Origin: Streptomyces populi
Lineage (GTDB): Bacteria; Actinomycetota; Actinomycetes; Streptomycetales; Streptomycetaceae
NCBI RefSeq assembly: GCF_002911015.1
Contig: NZ_KZ626904.1
Span: 1 to 47,249, forward strand
DNA: 47,249 nt
Direction: 5' to 3'
Position 1 is the first letter of the stretch. The number at the start of each line of letters is the position of its first letter. Positions 39,509 to 47,218 of this stretch are shown one piece after another. Both the position numbers and the translations under genes were made by a program. Under the pieces are notes generated by a model, which ran no database searches, had not been told where the DNA came from, and saw only the letters and a program-made list of their open reading frames with translations.

Positions 39509-40796
39509 GGGTTGGTTCTCCTTCTGTTCCGGGGGCGGGTTCGAGGGATGCGGCGAGCCAGGCTTCGGCGGCGGACAGGCCGGTTCCGGCGAAGACCCAG
39601 TGCGAGACGACGAGGGTCGTGTCCGTCTCGCCCTCGGTCGCTGCTGCGGCTTGCGCGCGGCGCCATTCGGCGCGGGCGGTGCGGAGGGCGCCGAGGGTGG
39701 TGGAGTAACGGCGGGACTTGGTGGAGAAGTGGCCGCGGAAGCCGAGCATGTGGGCCCAGGCCCGGAGCCGGAGATCCTCCAGCTCCTTGCAGGCCCCGAG
39801 CGTCCAGGCCGTTCGGATCAGCCGGCGGGCGTGATCGCTGATGTCGAGCTGGGCGAGTTCGGCGAGGAACTTCAGTGGGCGGTCGAGAGCTCCCGTCGCG
39901 GTCTCGGCACCCTTGGTGGCGTACTTGGCGATGTACGAGGCCACGGCCCGCTCGGTCAGTTCCTGGCCGCCGTCGAAGTCGGCGGAGCGGATGGTGCGGA
40001 CGTCGAGCTGACGGCCGAAGGCGAAGGTGTGGGCACGTCCGCCGATGACCGGGCCGTCCACGCGGACGTGAGCGGCAGCGGCGCCGATCGCGTCGGTGAG
40101 CAGTTCGGCGGTTGCCCAGGCCGGAGGCAGGGTGTCGCCGCCTCCGGGACCGTCGATGCGGATCACGGCGTGGAAGTGGACGGCTCCGCGCTTCTGGTAC
40201 TCGGCGACCTTGGCGAACGAGACCCGGGCGTACTGGCGGAACGCGCGCTGTGAGAGTCCGGCGCGCTTGGCGACCTCGCGGCGCAGGTAGGTGGAGAAGC
40301 GGCGCCAGAGCGGACCGGCGTGGGCGTTCCAGAGGACGGCGGCTTCGTAGTCGTAGGTGTCCGGGTCGAGCGGGGTGCCGAGTGCGGCGTCGTCCTGGTC
40401 GTGATGGACGCCGCATCGGCAGCGGCGGACCGAACCGGCCGGGCCGGTGCGGCGGTTGTGGACGGGGCCAAAGCTCGGGGCGGTGAAGGTGGCGAAGACG
40501 CGGGGGTGCGCGGCGACGCGTTCCGGGACGCCCTTGCCGCCGCGCAGGCCGGAGGTGATCAGGTGGAAGGTGTCGCGGCGGTAGACCTCGGCGCAGGCTT
40601 CGCAGCGGGTCGCGCGGCGGTTGTTGCAGCGGACCAGGAGGTGACCGGCCGGGAGGTCGGCGGAGTTGAGGCGGTGGAGGACGGTGCCGATCTCACCGGT
40701 GCGGGTGTTCACGTCGTACTCGGTGCGGTGGCCGTCGAGGCGGATCGGATGGGTGCAGCCGCCGAGGCCGGAGAGTTGGCGCAGCAGTTCGGGCAT
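39501..40796 (-). CDS. repSA: Rolling-circle replication initiator (RepSA-like)
   Basis: 431 residues from ATG 40796; the frame continues 20 codons to an ATC at 40856 that sits 6 bases after a perfect AAGGAG, so the true start may be non-canonical. Cys-rich NNRRATRCEACAEVYRRD zinc-like part, motif II KRGAVHFHAVIRIDG (HxH of HUH enzymes) and motif III YIAKYATKG with catalytic Tyr. It nicks the element's double-strand origin for plasmid-like replication after excision. No origin was located. Confidence 0.92.
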   Translation of the reverse strand: MPELLRQLSGLGGCTHPIRLDGHRTEYDVNTRTGEIGTVLHRLNSADLPAGHLLVRCNNRRATRCEACAEVYRRDTFHLITSGLRGGKGVPERVAAHPRVFATFTAPSFGPVHNRRTGPAGSVRRCRCGVHHDQDDAALGTPLDPDTYDYEAAVLWNAHAGPLWRRFSTYLRREVAKRAGLSQRAFRQYARVSFAKVAEYQKRGAVHFHAVIRIDGPGGGDTLPPAWATAELLTDAIGAAAAHVRVDGPVIGGRAHTFAFGRQLDVRTIRSADFDGGQELTERAVASYIAKYATKGAETATGALDRPLKFLAELAQLDISDHARRLIRTAWTLGACKELEDLRLRAWAHMLGFRGHFSTKSRRYSTTLGALRTARAEWRRAQAAAATEGETDTTLVVSHWVFAGTGLSAAEAWLAASLEPAPGTEGEPTHG

Positions 40797-40967
40797 GGTG
40801 CCGAGCGAGGCCAGTTCGGCGAGTTCGGGCAGCGGGGGCGTGGAGCGGGCGATGATGGCTTTCTCCTTCTGGCTTCGGCTAGGAGGGGTAGGGCCCCCGG
40901 GGCGGCGGATGCTTGGCGGTATCGAGGCCGTCCCGGGGATCTGTCGTTCAGCGGCTTTCAGCGGCTT

Positions 40968-41213
40968 TCAGCGGCGGTGCTGGTCGCGGAGCATCGAGCG
41001 CAGGACCACGGCGGCGATGGCCACGGAGATGGCCGTGACGGCGACGGCGGCCAGGAGCGCAGTGAGGACGACTCCGCCGGCGAGGACGGTCGCGACCGCT
41101 CCGGTGCTGATGGAGATCTGCGGGACCGCACGTCGTACGGGCGCCGGATCGGCCGGGGTGTGGCTGTACGCGGGCGGCGGGGTCGGGTTGTCGGGGTACT
41201 TGGGCAGAAACAC
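40968..41213 (-). CDS. spdD: SpdD-like transfer-associated membrane protein
   Basis: 81 residues, starting MFLPKYPDNPTPPP: short Pro-rich N-terminus and a long hydrophobic segment of about 45 residues (two TM helices) then RSMLRDQHRR. This start is typical of SpdD-like proteins, which help plasmid spread within the mycelium. A KorSA-box candidate lies 20-35 bases upstream. Its 3' end contains two 10-bp repeats (GCGGCTTTCA). Confidence 0.82.
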   Translation of the reverse strand: MFLPKYPDNPTPPPAYSHTPADPAPVRRAVPQISISTGAVATVLAGGVVLTALLAAVAVTAISVAIAAVVLRSMLRDQHRR

Positions 41214-41238
41214 AGCGAACCTCTCCTTGCCTACTCGT

Positions 41239-41433
41239 CTAGTCGTGTGAGCCGTTTATGACGTCCACGCCGGAGCGCGTGCCGGAGTCGATGGCCGGGG
41301 CCATGAAGGTGCGCGAGAGCAGGAATCCGAACAGAGCGATCACGACGACGATCCAGGTGCGGACACCGAGGAACTTGATCGCTCCCCAGGCGATGAGCCC
41401 GAGGACGAGGACAAGCGGCAGGCTGACGGTCAC
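41239..41433 (-). CDS. Small membrane protein of the spd group
   Basis: 64 residues from GTG 41433 (AAAGGACC upstream): MTVSLPLVLVLGLIAWGAIKF then a second hydrophobic stretch TWIVVVIALFGFLLSRTFM. Two TM helices, no known motif. Similar small hydrophobic ORFs lie at this place in AICE spread operons (spdC-like). Confidence 0.65.
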   Translation of the reverse strand: MTVSLPLVLVLGLIAWGAIKFLGVRTWIVVVIALFGFLLSRTFMAPAIDSGTRSGVDVINGSHD

Positions 41434-41448
41434 GGGGGTCAGGTCCTT

Positions 41449-41640
41449 TCAGCGGACGGGGCAGCGGTGGGTACGGGCGGCGAGTTCGGCGGCGGCGCGG
41501 CTGTCGTAGTCGGCGGAGAAGCCACAGCGCGGGGCGGTGCAAGCGGCGGTGTGCTTCTCTCGGCCACGACCGTCGTAGGACGTGCCGACCTGAACAGGGC
41601 CGATGCGGGTGACGGAGCGGAAGCGGCGGTTGCTGGGCAC
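41449..41640 (-). CDS. Mobile-element transfer protein (SpdA-like)
   Basis: 63 residues from GTG 41640, with AAGGGAG 9 bases upstream: MPSNRRFRSVTRIGPVQVGT, then REKHTAACTAPRCGFSADYDSRAAAELAARTHRCPVR, with three Cys and one His that could form a zinc knuckle. It corresponds to proteins annotated as mobile element transfer protein in AICEs. Role in transfer not known in detail. Confidence 0.75.
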   Translation of the reverse strand: MPSNRRFRSVTRIGPVQVGTSYDGRGREKHTAACTAPRCGFSADYDSRAAAELAARTHRCPVR

Positions 41641-41701
41641 GGATGATCTCCCTTTCGTTGTCTGCTCGTCTGACGTGCGCGAGGTGGTGTAGACAGGTGG
41701 C

Positions 41702-41884
41702 ATGTCACGCACAACACGAGGTCAGATCGCCCTCGCCATGAGCGCATTGGTACTTGGCCTCGCATGCGTGGCGGGTCACTGGTGGTTGGGCGAATCCTGG
41801 GCCACCGTGATCACCCTGGCCTGTCTCATAGCGCTGTTCGATCTGGCCGCGGTGGGAGTTCAGCGACGGCGGCGGAAGCGGTAG
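41702..41884 (+). CDS. Small membrane protein, opposite to the transfer operon
   Basis: 60 residues from ATG 41702: two TM helices (IALAMSALVLGLACVAGHWW, VITLACLIALFDLAAV) and a basic end VQRRRRKR. It is the only plus-strand gene inside the transfer operon, divergent from the gene at 41449, with a KorSA-box candidate between them. Unknown function. Confidence 0.55.
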   Translation: MSRTTRGQIALAMSALVLGLACVAGHWWLGESWATVITLACLIALFDLAAVGVQRRRRKR

Positions 41885-41906
41885 CGCCTGCCGCCGGAAT
41901 CCGCCT

Positions 41907-42533
41907 TCAGAGGTGCGCGGCGATGGCTTCCGCCATGGGTGCCGGGACACCGAGGCGGGCCCGTAGGGCCGGGACATCGATGGGCGTGCCAGTGCGGGTG
42001 CGGTGTTCAGCGGCGACTTTGCGAGCGTGTTCGATGAGGGCGGCTGGGACCGGTACAGCGGAGGGCTTTCGCGTCGGTTCGATGACTGGTTGAGGGGCCG
42101 ATTCGGGCGAGGCTTCGGGACCGTCCTCCTCGCTCTTGACGGCCTCGTTGTGGGTCTCCGCTGTCACTGCTGGCGCTGAGTGGGCGAGCAGCGTGCCGCC
42201 GAGGAAGGCGACCGCGGGCCAGCCCGCGACGAGGATGCGGAGCCAGGCCGGGACCTGGTCGAGGTCGAGGAGCCCGGCGGTGGCGACGTTCGCGCCGAGG
42301 GACGCGACGAGCGCGATGACGAACCAGCACCACCCGGCAGCTTTCGCGTCGCCAGTCCGCAGCCGTCGCCAGGCCGCGACGAGCAGCAGGTCGACGGAGA
42401 CGGGGTACGCCCATGCCTTCCAGCCGTCTTGACCGGCCGCCGAGGCGACGTCGTGCAGGTGGGCGAAGGACAGCGCCGCGGCGATGACCGCTTGGACGAG
42501 CACCGCGTCGATACGGGCCAGTTGGGCACGCAT
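41907..42533 (-). CDS. spdB: DUF2637 (SpdB-like) membrane protein
   Basis: 208 residues from ATG 42533, with GGAAGGAG upstream. Four TM helices in the first 120 residues (IDAVLVQAVIAAALSFAHLHDVA, AYPVSVDLLLVAAWRR, AGWCWFVIALVASLGANVATAG, WPAVAFLGGTLLAH), the DUF2637 pattern, then a Glu/Pro-rich linker and a C-terminal HTH-like part (LIEHARKVAAEHRTRTGTPID). Such proteins are part of intramycelial spread. Confidence 0.85.
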   Translation of the reverse strand: MRAQLARIDAVLVQAVIAAALSFAHLHDVASAAGQDGWKAWAYPVSVDLLLVAAWRRLRTGDAKAAGWCWFVIALVASLGANVATAGLLDLDQVPAWLRILVAGWPAVAFLGGTLLAHSAPAVTAETHNEAVKSEEDGPEASPESAPQPVIEPTRKPSAVPVPAALIEHARKVAAEHRTRTGTPIDVPALRARLGVPAPMAEAIAAHL

Positions 42534-42618
42534 GCCGCAGCTCCTTCCGGATTCAGGCATGGCAGGGGTAGGGATGTGGCGCGAGACGGTCACGCCGGCC
42601 GAGAGGGAGCGGGAAAGC

Positions 42619-43995
42619 TCAGTCGGTCACAGGGCGAGGCTGGACAACCGGGGCCGGAGACTCGACCGGGCGGACGGGCACATCCGGTCGGAAGGGCTTG
42701 AGCGCGGGCAGGTCGGGCACCAGGTGCGCCGACTCGCGGCAGACCTCGGCGGCGTCGCCGAGCGAGAGGTACGGCGTGCGGATGCGGGACCAGCCGCCGG
42801 AGGAGTCGCCCGCGACGGCGAGGCCAGGGCTCTCGGGTGCGATGGCGCAGGCGGCGGAGACCGCTTCAGGGGCGATGTCGCCGAGGGCCATTTTGGCGGA
42901 GGCTTCGTCGTTGACGCGGTGGCAGACACGGCCGGTCAACTGGGCCCGGAGCATGGTCGCGCCCTTGCCGAGTTCGGCGCCGAAGCGCTGCCCGCAGACC
43001 TCCAGGTAGATCCCGGCGGCGCGGCCGAGCTGGGCGAGGCGGATGAGCTGGGTGACCATTTCGTCGCGCCGTTCCTCGTCCTTGCGGGTAGCGACGAGGA
43101 AGAGTTCGGCCACCTCGTCGACGAACAGCACGATCGGGACAGGGCGTTCGTCCTCGGGAAGCCCCCAGACGTCCGAGGTGATCTCCTCGTCGGGCGTACC
43201 CGGGGCGAGTCCCTGACGGGCCTTGATCAGTTCGTACCGCTCCTCCATCTCTTGGATGAGCACGGGCAGCAACTCGGCCGCCTGCTCGGGGTCGGTGGCG
43301 AGAGCGGAGAGCCGTGCGGCGAAGGGCGAGAGCTCCACGCCGCGCTTGCAGTCGATGCCGACCAGGGCGACGGGCTGAGGAGCGAGTCCGGCGACGAGGT
43401 GGCGCAGGTACATGGACTTGCCGGAGAGCGTTGCTCCGAGGGTGAGTTGGTGAGGGATGGCGCGGTAGTCGCGTACGAACGGAGTGGCGTCCTCGCGCAG
43501 GGCCACGGACACTTTGAGGAGCCCGGACGCAAGCTTGCGAGGCATCCGCACGCGCCGCAGGACGTCGAAGCCGACGAGCCGGAGTTCGACCACGCCGGGC
43601 TTGACCGTGCTGACGTACACGGCGTGAACTCCCCAGGCGTGACGCAGTCGTTCGGCCGATGCGGCCACGTCCGCCGGCTCTTGCCCTGGAGCGAGCCGGA
43701 GGCGAAGACGTAACCCGGTCGACGTGGGACGGATGATGCCCCGCCGGGGCGGTACGGGCCGGACCTCACGGCGGGTGGTGGCCTTGACCGCCAGGACCCG
43801 CAGCCGCGACGGAGCCACGGTCAGACTGCACGCCTCCATGACCGAGCCGTACGAGCCGAGCAGTCGTGCCGTGGAGACCGGCAGACCGACCGTGGACCAG
43901 TAGACGCCGGGGTGCTTGGCCCGGGCGTAGGCAGCCCCGCCGCCGAGCGCGGCGACAGGACCACCCACCTCCAGAAGCGTTGTCAGGCCGGTCAT
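42619..43995 (-). CDS. traSA: FtsK/SpoIIIE-type DNA translocase of conjugation (TraB/TraSA)
   Basis: 458 residues from ATG 43995, which overlaps the upstream stop by one base (TGATG). Walker A GATLSGKS in IPHQLTLGATLSGKSMYLRHL, Walker B IVLFVDEVAEL, and LEVCGQRFGAELGKGATMLRAQLTGRVCHRV as later motifs. A membrane-proximal N-terminus (VGGPVAALGGGAAYA) is short. One such ATPase moves double-stranded DNA between hyphae in AICE transfer. The last 80 residues are Pro-rich. Confidence 0.94.
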   Translation of the reverse strand: MTGLTTLLEVGGPVAALGGGAAYARAKHPGVYWSTVGLPVSTARLLGSYGSVMEACSLTVAPSRLRVLAVKATTRREVRPVPPRRGIIRPTSTGLRLRLRLAPGQEPADVAASAERLRHAWGVHAVYVSTVKPGVVELRLVGFDVLRRVRMPRKLASGLLKVSVALREDATPFVRDYRAIPHQLTLGATLSGKSMYLRHLVAGLAPQPVALVGIDCKRGVELSPFAARLSALATDPEQAAELLPVLIQEMEERYELIKARQGLAPGTPDEEITSDVWGLPEDERPVPIVLFVDEVAELFLVATRKDEERRDEMVTQLIRLAQLGRAAGIYLEVCGQRFGAELGKGATMLRAQLTGRVCHRVNDEASAKMALGDIAPEAVSAACAIAPESPGLAVAGDSSGGWSRIRTPYLSLGDAAEVCRESAHLVPDLPALKPFRPDVPVRPVESPAPVVQPRPVTD

Positions 43996-44351
43996 CAGGC
44001 CGAGGCCCCCATGACGGCCGGGAACATGGCCGGGGTGACGGCGGCGGAGCGGTAGGCGATGCCATGACGCTGCTGCCCGTTGAACACGCTCTCCCACGGC
44101 CGGGCCACCAGCCCCGGCAGCGAGACCGGCGCTCCGAGCGCGAGCCCTTCGGACACCCCGCTCTCGGGAACGGTGACCTTGATCAGGGATGACTCCCCTT
44201 CCTCGATGTAGACGACGCCGATCGTCATCAGGGCCTCGCCACTGACGGCGTCCTTCGCGATCTCGCCGGTCTGACGGTCACGGACCTTGGGCTCGGGCGC
44301 CTCGGTGAGCAGGATCGTCGCGGCCGAGGTCTCCACACGGATGGTGCGCAA
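43995..44351 (-). CDS. SCO3933-family regulatory protein
   Basis: 118 residues, MRTIRVETSAATILLTEAPEPKVRD, with ETGEIAKDAVSGEAL-like core, a mostly beta protein annotated as plasmid replication/regulatory protein in AICEs. Translationally coupled to TraB. Two KorSA-box candidates lie upstream (44366, 44442), so transcription of the transfer genes probably begins here. Confidence 0.8.
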   Translation of the reverse strand: MRTIRVETSAATILLTEAPEPKVRDRQTGEIAKDAVSGEALMTIGVVYIEEGESSLIKVTVPESGVSEGLALGAPVSLPGLVARPWESVFNGQQRHGIAYRSAAVTPAMFPAVMGASA

Positions 44352-44365
44352 GGCTTCTTCCTATC

Positions 44366-44457
44366 TACTCGTCTAGACAAGATACAGTCTTCGAACCCGA
44401 TGACTTCGGGAACGCCAACCACACTGCCACACAACTTGCCCACTCGTCTATACGAGT
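44366..44457. promoter_or_regulatory. Two KorSA-box candidates in the korSA-tra intergene
   Basis: TACTCGTCTAGAC (44366-44378) and the palindrome ACTCGT-CTAT-ACGAGT (44442-44457). Related sites occur at 41232, 41663, 45311 (reverse) and 45857 (reverse). The rest of the 155-base gap shows only an AT-richer stretch. Confidence 0.65.
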
Positions 44458-44506
44458 AGGGCTGTTGGGGTGTACGAGTCCGAAAAGTGGCCTCGCGCAC
44501 CGCCGA

Positions 44507-45292
44507 TCAGGTCGCCGGGAGCTGGTAGTTGAGGACGTACGCGTCCGCCGCCATGACGGTGTCGCAGACCTCCACGGCGCGTCCCTCCGTGTCGAAGGCG
44601 GTGCGGATGAGGTGAATCACCGGCACGCCGGAGGCCAGCCGGAGCGTCTTGACCTCGGTCGGCGAGGGCATCCGGGCACGAATCTCCTCCTCGAAGTGGT
44701 CGAGGTGATGACCCAGCTCCTCAAGCCGGGCGTAGATGCCGCCGGGGCCGGGGTTGGGTTCGGCGATCTGCGTGCCGCGGGCGATATCGAGCGGGAGATA
44801 CGAGGTGGCGAACTCGACCGGCCGGCCGTCGAGCAGGTATCGGCGACGCCGAGCGAGCACGCGACGCACGGAGCCGAGCCGGGTGGAGATGTCCTGACTG
44901 GCTTTCTCCTCCTTGACCTCAAGGCTGTCCACCTGCGGGTGACTGCCCGCGGCGTCCGCCTCGACGATGAACGCCGCCTTTCCCTGCTCGCGGTGACGCC
45001 GGGCGAAGCGGTCGGAGGCCAGCCGGCGGACGGGCGGTCGCGGCCGGACGAAGACGCCCTTGCCGTGTTCGGCGGCGACCAGGCCCTCGCCCTGGAGGAT
45101 GGAGAACGAATTGCGGACGGTCATCCGGGAGACGCCGTAGTGCTCGACGAGTTCGGCCTCCGAGGGGAGCTTTTCGCCCTCCTTGAATCGCCCACGGTCG
45201 ATGGCCTCGCGCAGCTGGTCAGCGATCTGCCGGAACACCGCACGATCGCTCGTGGGGTCCAGATCGCCGAGCAGGGACGGAAGTGAGGTCAC
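44507..45292 (-). CDS. korSA: KorSA-like GntR/HutC-family repressor
   Basis: 261 residues from GTG 45292. GntR HTH at 15-80 (VFRQIADQLREAIDRGRFKEGEKLPSEAELVEHYGVSRMTVRNSF) and UTRA domain 95-255 (RRVLARRRRYLLDGRPVEFATSYLPLDIA, VIHLIRTAFDTEGRAVEV). KorSA represses replication/transfer genes in pSAM2. A box resembling its presumed sites lies 18-29 bases upstream, consistent with autoregulation. It is divergent from the Nudix gene, as korSA and pif are in pSAM2. Confidence 0.88.
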   Translation of the reverse strand: MTSLPSLLGDLDPTSDRAVFRQIADQLREAIDRGRFKEGEKLPSEAELVEHYGVSRMTVRNSFSILQGEGLVAAEHGKGVFVRPRPPVRRLASDRFARRHREQGKAAFIVEADAAGSHPQVDSLEVKEEKASQDISTRLGSVRRVLARRRRYLLDGRPVEFATSYLPLDIARGTQIAEPNPGPGGIYARLEELGHHLDHFEEEIRARMPSPTEVKTLRLASGVPVIHLIRTAFDTEGRAVEVCDTVMAADAYVLNYQLPAT

Positions 45293-45307
45293 GAGTACTC
45301 CTTTAGG

Positions 45308-45322
45308 TATCTAGACGAGTGG
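45308..45322. promoter_or_regulatory. KorSA-box candidate between korSA and the Nudix gene
   Basis: Reading TATCTAGACGAGTGG here; the reverse is CCACTCGTCTAGATA, matching the core ACTCGTCTA. Confidence 0.6.
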
Positions 45323-45375
45323 GCGAGTGTTGTTGCTACCGTGGAGAGCCTAGCCAGCCGAGAGGGCCGAGGAAC

Positions 45376-45807
45376 GTGAGCACTGACCGTCCGCACTCCG
45401 TGAGCGTTGCCGGAGTCATCGTTGACGACCAGGGCCGGGCTCTCTTGATCCAGCGGCGCGACAACGGTCAGTGGGAACCGCCGGGTGGTGTTGTCGAGCG
45501 GGAGGAAACCCTCCCCGAGGCGCTTCAGCGCGAAGTCCTCGAAGAAACCGGCATCAAGATCGCGCTTCCCGCGACCCTCACCGGCGTCTACAAGAACATG
45601 ACGGGCCTGATCGTCTCTCTGGTCTTCCGCTGCGAAGCCGCCGACGGCTCGCCCACCACCGGGGACGAGACCCGCGCGCTGCGTTGGGCCACCCGCGAAG
45701 AAGTCACCGACCTCGCCGACGAGGCGTACGCGATCCGCGTCCTGGACGCACTCGACGCGGCATCCCCGCCGGCCATTCGCGCCCACGACGGCGTGAAACT
45801 CGTCTAG
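45376..45807 (+). CDS. pif: Nudix hydrolase (Pif-like transfer-immunity protein)
   Basis: 143 residues from GTG 45376, with GAGGAAC upstream. Complete Nudix box GVVEREETLPEALQREVLEETGI (Gx5Ex7REUxEExGU) at about residues 38-60, metal-binding Glu residues present. In pSAM2 the Nudix protein Pif, next to korSA, blocks transfer between element-carrying strains. The Nudix identity is sure; the Pif function is inferred from position. Confidence 0.85.
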   Translation: MSTDRPHSVSVAGVIVDDQGRALLIQRRDNGQWEPPGGVVEREETLPEALQREVLEETGIKIALPATLTGVYKNMTGLIVSLVFRCEAADGSPTTGDETRALRWATREEVTDLADEAYAIRVLDALDAASPPAIRAHDGVKLV

Positions 45808-45853
45808 CCCGAACCCGCTGCACATGGCGGCCTACCAGCATGAAGGAACTTGT

Positions 45854-46282
45854 ATGCACGAGTATACGAGCACTGCGCGGGTCTGGGGACTCACTTGTCC
45901 AGGATTTCCGGAAGAGGTGAGCAGGGCCCGCCGCTGGACCCGCGACATCCTGCGCGACTCGCCCTTAGCCGAGGACGCGGAGCTGATCGTGAGCGAGCTG
46001 AGCGCGAACGCGATCCTCCATACGGCCAGCGGCAAGGAATCGGGCAGCTTCCATCTCGCGCTCGCGGTCTCCTCACAGGTGATCGCTCTCTCGGTCACGG
46101 ACGACGGAGGCACGGGATCCGCCCCGGCCATCGGGCACCAGGACCAGGAGGCTGAGCACGGCCGGGGGCTGGGCATGGTCAGCGTGATCGCACACCGGGT
46201 TCTCGTCCACGACAGCGACGGCGGCCACACGGTCACCGCGGAGCTCTTCACCGGGGCCTGCAGGGGAGGCCACCCGTGCTGA
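45854..46282 (+). CDS. HATPase_c (RsbW/SpoIIAB-like) regulatory ATPase
   Basis: 142 residues from ATG 45854, with GAAGGAAC upstream. GHKL ATP-binding motifs: SELSANAILHT (N box), VTDDGGTGSAP (G1) and HGRGLGMVSVIA (G2). Single domain, no membrane segment. Streptomycetes have many of these proteins, some acting as anti-sigma kinases. A KorSA-box candidate (CACGAGTATACGAG, 45857-45870) covers the start of the gene. Confidence 0.85.
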   Translation: MHEYTSTARVWGLTCPGFPEEVSRARRWTRDILRDSPLAEDAELIVSELSANAILHTASGKESGSFHLALAVSSQVIALSVTDDGGTGSAPAIGHQDQEAEHGRGLGMVSVIAHRVLVHDSDGGHTVTAELFTGACRGGHPC

Positions 46283-46677
46283 TGGACAAGCCGCGGCGCG
46301 GCTACTGGTGCGAGTGCTGGACCCGACACTTGGACGACGAACAGCCGCCGATGCTCTTTGGCTCCTACGACGCGTACACCGAGGTCGAGGCGAACAGCTG
46401 GGTCTCCACGATCTTGCGGACCATCTCGCCGGCCCTCGACACGGACACCTCGCAGGAAGCGTGGGGACAACTCCACGACCACCGGGTCAACACCCGACGA
46501 GCCTTGATCCGCCGCGTGCCGTGGACAGTCTCAGTCACCCACGCCCGCACGCTCATCACCTGGATGGTGAGCCCGGTGACCTACCTCCCTCTCGCGCACC
46601 GTATCGGCGTCGAACTTCCCTCATGCACAACAGACTTTAAGCCTCGCGACAGCGGTCCACCTGCGGTGACCGTCTGA
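46282..46677 (+). CDS. Hypothetical protein coupled to the HATPase gene
   Basis: 131 residues from ATG 46282, overlapping the HATPase stop (TGATG); a GTG at 46276 is an alternative. Trp/Tyr-rich N-terminus (RRGYWCECWTRHL), charged middle, Arg-rich RRALIRRVPWTVSVTHARTLITWMV. No domain recognised. Streptomyces HATPase genes often have a small coupled partner of this size and position. Confidence 0.65.
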   Translation: MDKPRRGYWCECWTRHLDDEQPPMLFGSYDAYTEVEANSWVSTILRTISPALDTDTSQEAWGQLHDHRVNTRRALIRRVPWTVSVTHARTLITWMVSPVTYLPLAHRIGVELPSCTTDFKPRDSGPPAVTV

Positions 46678-46698
46678 ATGGTCGCTAAGGTGCCCCGC

Positions 46699-47148
46699 AT
46701 GACAGAGCCAGGGCAGGACAGGCGAAAACCCACTCAACTGAGCGAGCTGACCGACGTGTACGGCTTCTTGGACCAAGTACGCCTGCATCCGGGCGTGTGG
46801 GTGCGCGGGGGCTCGCTTCTGCATCTGGAGTCCGTGCTGTTCGGATACCAAGCGGCCCTGAGTGTCCACGGCATCGATGAAGACTCCGACTTCTCTACCG
46901 GGAGCCAGGGACCGTTCGCTGACTGGTTGTGGACCAGACTGGCCATGCAGTTCCCCAGCGCGCTGGGCTGGGCAGTGGAGATCGAGCGCGCGGCGGAACA
47001 GGCTGGCAAGCCTGCCCTGGAGATGTTCTTCGAGTTGCTGGACGAGTTTCGCGCTTCCAACAACGGCGCCCAACTCCCGTCCAGGCCAGGCCGTCAAGCA
47101 TCAAGCGGGATCGGACAGCCTCACGCGACCGTGTCTAGTCCCAGGTGA
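46699..47148 (+). CDS. Hypothetical protein near the right window end
   Basis: 149 residues from ATG 46699, 8 bases after TAAGGT (leaderless). LSELTDVYGFLDQVRLHPGVW, LLHLESVLFGYQAAL and FADWLWTRLAMQF suggest a mostly helical protein. The last 20 residues, after LDEFRASNNGA, run into the repeat zone that begins at 47093 and may be an altered C-terminus. No family recognised. Confidence 0.6.
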   Translation: MTEPGQDRRKPTQLSELTDVYGFLDQVRLHPGVWVRGGSLLHLESVLFGYQAALSVHGIDEDSDFSTGSQGPFADWLWTRLAMQFPSALGWAVEIERAAEQAGKPALEMFFELLDEFRASNNGAQLPSRPGRQASSGIGQPHATVSSPR

Positions 47149-47181
47149 TGTTTGACGTTCTGGTCCCAGGTGATGCTTGAC
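47093..47181. repeat. 25-bp tandem repeat with an inverted partial copy (mobile-element-end-like)
   Basis: GTCCCAGGTGATGTTTGAC (47138-47156) and GTCCCAGGTGATGCTTGAC (47163-47181) stand 25 bases apart. GTCAAGCATCA (47093-47103) is an exact inverted copy of TGATGCTTGAC in the second copy. Such subterminal repeats are typical of IS ends or binding sites. Nothing in the window shows a transposase. Confidence 0.6.
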
Positions 47182-47202
47182 AGTGGGCCTAGACAACATG
47201 GG

Positions 47203-47218
47203 AAGCCCCGTGGGGCTT
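47203..47218. terminator. Terminator near the window end
   Basis: AAGCCCC-GT-GGGGCTT, perfect, followed by GTT. Confidence 0.6.
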
